The notes under the pieces were generated by a model. The model made no database searches. It was not told where the DNA came from and was given only the letters and a program-made list of their open reading frames with translations. A stretch of 64,000 bases of DNA. It comes from an uncultured Clostridia bacterium. Lineage in GTDB: Bacteria; Bacillota; Clostridia; Christensenellales; Borkfalkiaceae. Below, piece by piece: positions 34,356 to 41,700 of the stretch (positions are counted from its first letter, which is position 1; the number at the start of each line of letters is the position of its first letter). The stretch lies in NCBI GenBank assembly GCA_934247935.1, contig CAKQKE010000003.1, positions 124,001 to 188,000 of the forward strand, written 5' to 3'. A program made the position numbers and the translations under genes.

Positions 34356-35279
34356 ATGCCAAATTCTACTTCAAATTCACAAAAAACTATGCAAAATCAA
34401 TCAACTTCTCACACCAAAGAAAATATTAAAAACAAATTCGTAGACAAAACCGAATTCACCGCGGCGCACGTTTCCCCTTACGGCAGGTTGTGGGTCGACC
34501 ACCCGTTTATCGAAACCGACTGGATGCACGCGCACAACCATCTGGAAATAGGCAGGTGCGTAAAAGGCTCGGGCACGTTTAACGTTGACGACAAGGTTTT
34601 ACGTGTGCAAGCGCCATGCTATTCGATTTTGTACGAGGGCGAATGGCACTCTGCGCAGACCAACCCGTACGACCAATGCGAGTGGAATTATTTATATATC
34701 GACCTGAATTATTTTTTATCTCGCTCGAGCGACGACGTACTTACTCGTTTTACCCGTTTCGACTGGCGAAATTACGACTTCCCCACCATTATGCAAAAAT
34801 CGGAATTTCCCGAGATATCCGCGCTTATCGACCTGATATTTTACGAGGCGTCAAACCCGAGCGAAAACACCGACGACGTGTTGACGGGACTTATCGTCGC
34901 GCTCGTCACGATGCACCGCCGCACCATGCGCGAGGGTAAACGAAGAGTTGCCGACAAAGTGATAATGGAGAGGATTTCTCCCGCAATAGCATACATCGGC
35001 GCGCATTATTCCGAAAAAATCACGATAGAACAACTTGCTTCCATTTGTTTTACGAGTGTGGCAACGTTAAGAAGAGATTTTTATGCCTTTTCGGACTTGT
35101 CCCCTCAGGAGTATTTGCATAAAGTGCGAATAAAAAACGCAGCCGTCATGCTGCTTACCACAAGTAAATCAATACTTGAAATAGCCAACGACTGCGGATA
35201 CCCCACCATTTCTTGCTTTAACCGCCAATTTTATCAGGCGTACGGCGTTTCTCCGAGAGAATACCGCAAAAAAGCGTAA
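34356..35279 (+). CDS. AraC family transcriptional regulator
   Basis: 307 residues. The N-terminal cupin (residues about 35-150) contains WMHAHNHLEIGRCVKGSGTF and binds the inducer. The C-terminal AraC domain (about 205-305) has two HTH units: ITIEQLASICFTSVATLRRD and ILEIANDCGYPTISCFNRQF, then GVSPREYRK. It is divergent from the ARH operon with a 62-base intergenic region and is the likely activator of that locus. The first ATG lies where transcription should begin and has no ribosome site, suggesting a leaderless mRNA; the ATG at 34389 also lacks one. Confidence 0.93.
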   Translation: MPNSTSNSQKTMQNQSTSHTKENIKNKFVDKTEFTAAHVSPYGRLWVDHPFIETDWMHAHNHLEIGRCVKGSGTFNVDDKVLRVQAPCYSILYEGEWHSAQTNPYDQCEWNYLYIDLNYFLSRSSDDVLTRFTRFDWRNYDFPTIMQKSEFPEISALIDLIFYEASNPSENTDDVLTGLIVALVTMHRRTMREGKRRVADKVIMERISPAIAYIGAHYSEKITIEQLASICFTSVATLRRDFYAFSDLSPQEYLHKVRIKNAAVMLLTTSKSILEIANDCGYPTISCFNRQFYQAYGVSPREYRKKA

Positions 35280-35345
35280 ACCTATTTTGAAAAATTTGTT
35301 CAATCTTATATTACTATTTAATAAATATTATATTCAATCAATTTA

Positions 35346-35374
35346 TTGATTTTTGTCTTTTGGTGTGATACAAT
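35346..35374 (+). promoter_or_regulatory. Promoter of the dlt-like operon
   Basis: TTGATT (35346-35351), spacer 17, TACAAT (35369-35374), about 80 bases before the first gene. Confidence 0.6.
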
Positions 35375-35453
35375 ATTAATACTGCTTTAACAAGCGAAAT
35401 AAAAAACAATGGTTTTTCACCGCTTTAAAGACAATTTTTTACTGGAATTTAAA

Positions 35454-36974
35454 ATGAAAACAATTTTACAACAGTTGGAAAACTACAAAAACCGTTTTCC
35501 CGATAAAATCGCTTTTGCCGACGAAAAAAACTCTTTCACGTATAAAACTTTTGTAGAAAACAGCAAGAAAATCGCTTGCGGGATTTTAAACAAAATACAA
35601 GGCAAAAACCAACCAATAGCCGTTTTCGATAATCGTGACGTTTACACTTTAACGGCGATGTTCGGTACGCTTTTCAGCGGAAATTATTACGTCGTGCTCG
35701 ACTCGCACTCCCCCGCAGATAGATTGCAAAAAATTATTTCGACTTTAAACCCGTCCATTTTTCTTTGCAGTCAAGAAAACACCGACCTTGTTTCGGTTTT
35801 AAACATACCCGAGAGTTTGACGATATATATAAATACCGTAAATTGCGAAACCGACGAAAAATTACTCTCTTTGGTATACTCTAAAATAATTTCCACCGAC
35901 CCCGCTTATGCGTTGTTTACTTCGGGTTCGACGGGAATTCCCAAAGGGACTGTTCTTTCGCACGGCAATATTTTGGCGTATATAGAATGGTTTACAAAAC
36001 AATTCGACGTCACCGAAGATACGATTTTCGCAAATCAAACTCCTTTTTATTTCTCTATGTCGGTATCGGATATTTTTGGCACGGTGTACACGGGCGCAAC
36101 ATTTAATATAGTGCCGAAAAGTTATTTTTCTTTCCCCATTCAACTTATAAATTATTTAAACGAGCGCGAAGTAAATACGATTTATTGGGTGCCGAGCGCA
36201 TTGTGTATAGTGGCTAATTTAAAATTGTTCGATTATACCAAACCGAAATATCTTAAAAAAGTGATGTTTGCGGGCGAAGTTATGCCTATTAAACAACTTA
36301 ATTATTGGATTGAAAAACTTGACGGCGTGACATTTGCAAACCTTTTCGGTCCTACCGAAACCACTGATATTTGCACGTTTTACGTGGTAAACCGCACGTT
36401 TAAAGACGAAGAGACCCTACCTATCGGCAAACATTGCGACAATTGCGATACTTTTATTGTCGGCGATGACGGAAAAGAGATCACCGAAATAGGAAAAATC
36501 GGCGAATTGTATGCAAGAGGCCCTTTCGTCGCGTACGGTTATTACGACAACGCAGAAAAAACAAATTCTTCTTTCGTGCAAAACCCATTGCAAAGCCACT
36601 ATCCCGAAAAAGTATACCGCACGGGCGATTTGGTTAAACTAAACAAATTCGGCGAGTACGAATATATGGGAAGAAAAGATTTTCAAATCAAACATATGGG
36701 CTACCGTATAGAACTCGGCGAAATAGAGGCAAACGCAGGCGCGATAGAAAAAGTAAACGGCGTCGTTTGCGTTTACGACACAGAAAAAGACAATATCGTG
36801 TGTGTATATGAAGGCAGAATTAAAGAAAACGACTTTTTGACTGCACTTTGTGCAAAAATACCTGATTATATGGTGCCAAACGTGATAATACGCATAAAGC
36901 AACTTCCGTACAATGCAAACGGTAAAATCGACCGTTTATTTATAAAAAATAATTATAAAAATTTGTCGGTTTAA
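35454..36974 (+). CDS. DltA-like adenylation enzyme with altered specificity pocket
   Basis: 506 residues from ATG 35454; a start at 35409 has no ribosome site and an atypical sequence. The AMP-forming signatures are intact: LFTSGSTGIPKG, NLFGPTET, YRTGDL, KHMGYRIELGEIE and the catalytic Lys in NANGKIDR. It aligns along its length with D-alanine--carrier ligase DltA. However, the DltA segment FSFDLSVMD, whose first Asp binds the amino group of D-alanine, reads FYFSMSVSD here, and the FCGEVLP Cys that helps select D-alanine reads FAGEVMP. The substrate may therefore not be D-alanine. The carrier protein, an MBOAT and a DltD-like gene follow. Confidence 0.85.
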   Translation: MKTILQQLENYKNRFPDKIAFADEKNSFTYKTFVENSKKIACGILNKIQGKNQPIAVFDNRDVYTLTAMFGTLFSGNYYVVLDSHSPADRLQKIISTLNPSIFLCSQENTDLVSVLNIPESLTIYINTVNCETDEKLLSLVYSKIISTDPAYALFTSGSTGIPKGTVLSHGNILAYIEWFTKQFDVTEDTIFANQTPFYFSMSVSDIFGTVYTGATFNIVPKSYFSFPIQLINYLNEREVNTIYWVPSALCIVANLKLFDYTKPKYLKKVMFAGEVMPIKQLNYWIEKLDGVTFANLFGPTETTDICTFYVVNRTFKDEETLPIGKHCDNCDTFIVGDDGKEITEIGKIGELYARGPFVAYGYYDNAEKTNSSFVQNPLQSHYPEKVYRTGDLVKLNKFGEYEYMGRKDFQIKHMGYRIELGEIEANAGAIEKVNGVVCVYDTEKDNIVCVYEGRIKENDFLTALCAKIPDYMVPNVIIRIKQLPYNANGKIDRLFIKNNYKNLSV

Positions 36975-37013
36975 ACAACTTTACACCCGACAAACAAACT
37001 AAAAAGGATTAAT

Positions 37014-37238
37014 ATGGACAAATTATTGAAAATTTTGCAAGACATAAAACCCAACGTAGATTTTACGACGGCAACCGATTTAATCGGCGTACTTACCTCG
37101 CTCGACATCGTTAGACTCGTAATGGAAATCAACGACGAATTCGACGTGGAAATTACCCCATTGCAACTCGTTCCAGAAAACTTCCGTTCGGCGGAAACCA
37201 TAATGGCCCTTATAAACAAATTGCAAGACGAGGACTGA
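37014..37238 (+). CDS. DltC-like acyl carrier protein
   Basis: 74 residues, usual size for DltC. The phosphopantetheine serine is Ser29 in LTSLDIVRLVMEINDEF. In most carrier proteins the residue before it is Asp (DSL), here it is Thr. The helix that follows and FDVEITPLQL fit the family. AAAGGA lies 8 bases before the ATG. It would carry the acid activated by the preceding enzyme. It ends one base before the MBOAT gene. Confidence 0.87.
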   Translation: MDKLLKILQDIKPNVDFTTATDLIGVLTSLDIVRLVMEINDEFDVEITPLQLVPENFRSAETIMALINKLQDED

Positions 37239-37239
37239 T

Positions 37240-38832
37240 ATGGATTATATTATTACGGTAATGTTTTTTGCTTTTATGAGCATCGTACTTGCCGTCTATT
37301 ATTTCGTACCTAAAAAGCACCGCTATCTGGTTCTTTTAATCTTCAGTTTTGTCTTTTACGCCGTTTACAGCAAATTTTTAATTGTATTTTTATGTTTCAC
37401 CATACTCTCGCTGTATTTCGCAGGCTTGTTGATGAACAGACTCGACAACGGTTTTATTAAAAAGAAAGAAGGACTCGATAAAGACGCAAAAAAGGCGTTG
37501 AAAAATAAAATCAAAAAGCAAAAATCTTTTATTACGGCATTTACCGTTTGTTTAAATATATTGATTTTGGCTGCGCTTAAATATTCGGGGATGTTCGCTG
37601 ATTTATTCGAGGGCGTGTTATCTTGGTTTAACGTGTCTAAAAAAATCCCCGTGCTTAAATTGGGGCTTCCTTTGGGAATAAGTTATTACACGTTATCGGG
37701 CATAGGATATCTTATCAACGTAAAAAGAAAAGGCGGCAACGACTACCGCGCGGAGACAAACTTCGGTAAATTCGCTTTGTTTATGATGTATTTCCCTCAA
37801 ATGCTTGAAGGACCGTTCGCTTTTTACGACGAACTTGCACCTCAACTTTACGAGGGGCACGATTGGGATAAAAATCGTTGCACAAAAGGTTTACTGACCG
37901 CTTGCTACGGCTTGATATTAAAATTCGTCGTAGCAGACAGACTCGCTATTATCGCGTCGGAAGTATTTAAAAACTACTCAGTTTACGGCGGCGGAATAAT
38001 CGCGCTTGGTATATTGGCGTTTACTTTGCAACTTTACGCCGAATTTTCGGGCATTATCGATTTTGTTAGCGGAATAAGCCAACTTTTCGGCATCACTCTT
38101 GCAAAAAACTTCGAACAACCGTTTTTCTCTAAAGATGTAAACGAATTTTGGAGAAGATGGCATATATCTCTCGGCAGATGGTTTAAAGAATTCGTGTTTT
38201 ACCCCATAGCGATGAGCAAGCCCATGATGAAACTCAACAAAAAAATTCACGGCAAAGTCAACAAGTTTTTCGAGATGTTTATTCCCTCTTCGATCGCTTT
38301 GTTTTTCGTTTGGTTTTTAAACGGAATGTGGCACGGCGCAAGTGTGAAATACATAGTTTACGGCTTATATTATTACGCTATAATGATGATAGGCATGCTT
38401 ATAAAACCGCTGTTTGACCGCATTTTCGCAAAAGCAAACCTTTCTCAAAAACCTAAAGTTCAAAAAACACTCGACGTGTTGCGCGTAATCCGCACTTTTA
38501 TTATCGTAAACATAGGTATGCTGCTGTTCAGAGCAAACAATTTACACGTTTTCGGTGAAATGTTTTTAGGACTTTTCAAAGGCGGAGCACTGCTGTTAAG
38601 CCCTGGCGTTATTGACATATACGACGGAATTTTATGTGTATTGGGCGTACTTTTTATGACTATGACAGACGTCGTAAAAGAATATCGCCTTATCGATTTC
38701 GGAAATTGGCTTGCGACACGCAATTTGGCAATAAGAAGCGCGTCGTTTATCGCCATTTTCGCTTTTGTTCTTATTTTCGGCGCATACGGACAAGGCTACG
38801 TGCCCGTCGACCCGATATACGGAGGTTTTTAA
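37240..38832 (+). CDS. DltB-like membrane-bound O-acyltransferase
   Basis: 530 residues, longer than typical DltB (about 400). Many hydrophobic segments start at residue 3. The MBOAT active-site His is in FLNGMWHGASVKY near residue 366, and the conserved FWRRWHISLGRWFKEFVFYP lies near residue 305. Residues about 70-105 form a Lys-rich cytoplasmic loop (KKEGLDKDAKKALKNKIKKQ). It is expected to transfer the carrier-bound acyl group across the membrane. The similarity also covers alginate O-acetylase AlgI-type proteins, but the setting with A and C genes favours a Dlt-like route. Confidence 0.88.
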   Translation: MDYIITVMFFAFMSIVLAVYYFVPKKHRYLVLLIFSFVFYAVYSKFLIVFLCFTILSLYFAGLLMNRLDNGFIKKKEGLDKDAKKALKNKIKKQKSFITAFTVCLNILILAALKYSGMFADLFEGVLSWFNVSKKIPVLKLGLPLGISYYTLSGIGYLINVKRKGGNDYRAETNFGKFALFMMYFPQMLEGPFAFYDELAPQLYEGHDWDKNRCTKGLLTACYGLILKFVVADRLAIIASEVFKNYSVYGGGIIALGILAFTLQLYAEFSGIIDFVSGISQLFGITLAKNFEQPFFSKDVNEFWRRWHISLGRWFKEFVFYPIAMSKPMMKLNKKIHGKVNKFFEMFIPSSIALFFVWFLNGMWHGASVKYIVYGLYYYAIMMIGMLIKPLFDRIFAKANLSQKPKVQKTLDVLRVIRTFIIVNIGMLLFRANNLHVFGEMFLGLFKGGALLLSPGVIDIYDGILCVLGVLFMTMTDVVKEYRLIDFGNWLATRNLAIRSASFIAIFAFVLIFGAYGQGYVPVDPIYGGF

Positions 38833-38833
38833 T

Positions 38834-39796
38834 ATGAAAATCAAATGCATAATGAAAATTTTTTGTATAGTCTTGTCTTCAGTTATATTTTACTTCTATT
38901 TAGGCATACTATTTACACCAAAAACAACCAACGATATAGGCGGACAAAAGTATTATTCTGCGCTCGCTTATCGCGCTAATTTATCAGGCACGGATATGAT
39001 TGTCCTCGGCAATTCGGACGTGTACAGCGGCTTTTCGCCGATGGAACTTTACGACAAATACGGCTATACTTCTTACGGGTTCGGCGTAGCGAAACAAACT
39101 TTACACTCCGTTGGTAAACAACTTAAATCGGTTTTAAAACGACAAAAGTTAAAACTTGTTATTTTAGAGGCGGATATACTCTATCAACCGAATATAAAAA
39201 AGCAAGGATCGATTCATTACGACTACGCTTGGCTTTTTGCTCCGTTTATGTATCATTCTCGTTGGAAAGACCTTAAACTCAGAGATTTTTTCACTTTACC
39301 CAACTTAAATCGCGGAAATTTTACAAACGGTTATTTTTATTCCGACAAAGTAAACGACTTTAATGTTAAGCCCGATTATATGAAAGACATACATAAACCG
39401 CCTCAAAAAATGGAAAAAAGCATAAACAAGGATTTCTATAAAATTTATAAGTTATGCAAAAAATATGACGTTCCGCTTTTGGTTATATCTATCCCGACGC
39501 CTCATTCTTGGGACAACGCTAAATCAAATGGCGTAAAAGAATTGTGCGAACGTTACAACTTGGATTTTTATGATATGAATTTGGGTTTAGATGGATTTGA
39601 TTACTCTTGTCATTTCAGAGACAACGGAAACCATTGCAACTACAACGGAGCAAAAGTAGTTACTCTTGCGCTCGGAAAATATTTGCAAGAAAACTACTCT
39701 CTTGCAAATCATAAAGGCAAAAGCAATTTTGAAAACTGGGATAAAAAACTCATCGAGTATAAAAAAGCAATTGCTTCTTATTCTCACAAAAAATAA
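38834..39796 (+). CDS. DltD-like SGNH-type protein
   Basis: 320 residues from the ATG at 38834 with GGAGG eight bases upstream; a longer frame starts inside the MBOAT gene and is rejected. One N-terminal membrane segment (residues about 7-28) places the rest outside. The serine block is MIVLGNSDVYSGFSP and the C-terminal His block is DNGNHCNYNGAK. DltD hands the acyl group to the final acceptor or edits it. It is the last gene of the operon; a 42-base perfect palindrome terminates it. Confidence 0.82.
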   Translation: MKIKCIMKIFCIVLSSVIFYFYLGILFTPKTTNDIGGQKYYSALAYRANLSGTDMIVLGNSDVYSGFSPMELYDKYGYTSYGFGVAKQTLHSVGKQLKSVLKRQKLKLVILEADILYQPNIKKQGSIHYDYAWLFAPFMYHSRWKDLKLRDFFTLPNLNRGNFTNGYFYSDKVNDFNVKPDYMKDIHKPPQKMEKSINKDFYKIYKLCKKYDVPLLVISIPTPHSWDNAKSNGVKELCERYNLDFYDMNLGLDGFDYSCHFRDNGNHCNYNGAKVVTLALGKYLQENYSLANHKGKSNFENWDKKLIEYKKAIASYSHKK

Positions 39797-39816
39797 CAAC
39801 TACGTTTTGACGTAAT

Positions 39817-39858
39817 AAAAGCCCCCGACTGTGACTTAAGTCACAGTCGGGGGCTTTT
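39817..39858. terminator. 42-bp perfect palindrome, bidirectional terminator
   Basis: AAAAGCCCCCGACTGTGACTT is followed directly by its exact reverse complement, a 21-bp stem without a spacer. It separates the dlt-like operon (+) and rmuC (-) and can terminate both. Confidence 0.85.
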
Positions 39859-40023
39859 ATCGTTTTTTATTGATGCGTTATTGCTTATATTAACGCTTTG
39901 CCGCAATTTGTTGTTTTTATTACCTCTTTGCCGAGTTTGTTTTTTTATTACTCTGCCGCATTTTTACTGCGATTTTGCATAATGGCGGCATTTTATTTTT
40001 TTCTATTCGTCGTTTTCTTTTAT

Positions 40024-41271
40024 TTATTTGTCGCTTTGGTCTGTTGAAAGAGAAAACGGCTCGTCGTCGACGGAAATGTTTTTAAGTTTGCTCGATATCA
40101 TTCTCGATCTGACGCCGATAAGCGTGTCTAAATCGTTGTTCGCTAAATTTAATTTTCTTTGAATTTGCGTCAAAATATCGTTGAATTTATCGAATTCGCT
40201 TTTGACCGCGCCCAAAATTTTCCACACTTCGTTGGACTTTTTTTGTATCGTAAGCGTTCTGAATCCCATTTGTAAACTGTTTAAAAGCGCGGACATCGTA
40301 GTAGGTCCCGCAACGGTGACGCCGTATTTTTGCTGCAATTCTTCAATCAATCCGAGTTTTACCACTTCGGCATACAACCCCTCTATCGGCAAAAACATTA
40401 CCGCAAAATTGGTGGTTTCGGGCGGGCAAACGTACTTTTCTTTTATATCCTTTGCCATACCTTTTATTCTTTGAATCAATTCTTTTTGTTTGTCGTTGTA
40501 GGTTGAAAAATCATTCTTTTCGTAAGCGGCTTTCATGTCGTTGTAAATCGTGTAAGGAAATTTAGAGTCGATGGGCATAAGCACGTAATCGCTGCCGTTT
40601 CCGGGCATTTTTACCGCAAACTCGACGGGGTCGCGACCGTTTTTGTTGGTGACGACGTTCTTCACATATTGGTCGGGCGACAAAACCTGCTCTATAATCG
40701 CACCGAGTTGAATTTCGCCGAAAATACCTGTGGTTTTTACGTTTGACAACACCTTTGTCAAGTTGCCCACGTCTTTTGATATAGACTGCATTTCGCCCAC
40801 GGTTTTGGTCACTTTTTCAAGTTCTTCCGTGAGATATTTGAATGATTCTTTAAATCTGTCGTTTAAGGTCTGAGTGAGTTTTTCGTCGACGGTCTGCTTG
40901 ATATCGTTGAGTTTTTTGTCGTTGCTCTCTTGCATGTTTTTGACGTTTCGCTCAAGCGTTTGCCTTATTTCTTCGAGTTTGTCGCGCTGACTTCTTTCAA
41001 TGCTTTCGAGCCGTTTATCTATCAGCACGCTGTTTTCGTAAATTTTATCGTTCATCGCTTTGAGTTTTTCTTGCACTAAAAGCGACGAATTGTATGTCGA
41101 ATATTTTAACGCTTCGGTAATTGCGTTTATGTTTGACGAAAACGACTCTTTGATTTCTCGTTTGTCTCTTTCATCCAGAACCGTTACGCTTTTAGTTGCC
41201 TTGAGTTTTATAAGCACGGCAACGTTTAATACTATCACTAAAATTATGCCTGTAATTATTGCATATTCCAT
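40024..41271 (-). CDS. rmuC: DNA recombination protein RmuC
   Basis: 415 residues. An N-terminal membrane segment (residues 5-23) is followed by a coiled coil (about 45-170) and the RmuC nuclease-like domain (about 175-385): GIFGEIQLGAIIEQVLSPDQ, DSKFPYTIYNDMKAAYEK and FLPIEGLYAEVVK. The C-terminal GAVKSEFDKFNDIL segment is typical. RmuC limits inversions between short repeats in E. coli. A strong AAAGGAG site lies before the start. It is transcribed alone. Confidence 0.94.
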   Translation of the reverse strand: MEYAIITGIILVIVLNVAVLIKLKATKSVTVLDERDKREIKESFSSNINAITEALKYSTYNSSLLVQEKLKAMNDKIYENSVLIDKRLESIERSQRDKLEEIRQTLERNVKNMQESNDKKLNDIKQTVDEKLTQTLNDRFKESFKYLTEELEKVTKTVGEMQSISKDVGNLTKVLSNVKTTGIFGEIQLGAIIEQVLSPDQYVKNVVTNKNGRDPVEFAVKMPGNGSDYVLMPIDSKFPYTIYNDMKAAYEKNDFSTYNDKQKELIQRIKGMAKDIKEKYVCPPETTNFAVMFLPIEGLYAEVVKLGLIEELQQKYGVTVAGPTTMSALLNSLQMGFRTLTIQKKSNEVWKILGAVKSEFDKFNDILTQIQRKLNLANNDLDTLIGVRSRMISSKLKNISVDDEPFSLSTDQSDK

Positions 41272-41700
41272 ATTTTTTCTCCTTTGATGATTTTATTTTG
41301 ATTAAACAATTTGATTTGCCGTTTCGCTTTACAAACAAAAGATGTACCCGTCGTTTTCTCGCGCGGGGCTTTTTTATGCCCCGCTTTTAATTTACCGCGC
41401 GGTGTTTTCCGTCCGCTAATATGTATCGTTGTTTTTCGTTTTGTGCTCCGCGCTTTTCAAATCGTCAATTTTAAAATATAATAAAAATATTATCTTGTCA
41501 ATGCTTTTTAAAGAAAAACTTTAATTAAAATCACATTTCACAAAAAGCCGCTTTACCGCTACCGGTCAAACGACGCCAAAACCACGTTTAAACACAAAAA
41601 AAGACCGTTTTGCGCAATACGTGCGCTGTAAAACGGTCTTTTTAATATTTCGTATTTTATTTCTTTTATGCCTTTTAAGGCAATTTTATTTGGTCTTGAA
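41272..41700. other. Intergenic region upstream of rmuC
   Basis: It contains an orphan plus-strand hairpin (GCGGGGC at 41363-41369, GCCCCGC at 41378-41384, then TTTTAA) and the ypeB terminator at 41596-41643. No gene is seen. Confidence 0.5.
41596..41643 (-). terminator. Terminator of sleB-ypeB built on the dispersed palindrome (copy g)
   Basis: AAAGACCGTTTT and AAAACGGTCTTT form a 12-bp stem; its loop contains a second palindrome, GCGCAATACGTGCGC. T-runs flank it. Confidence 0.85.
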
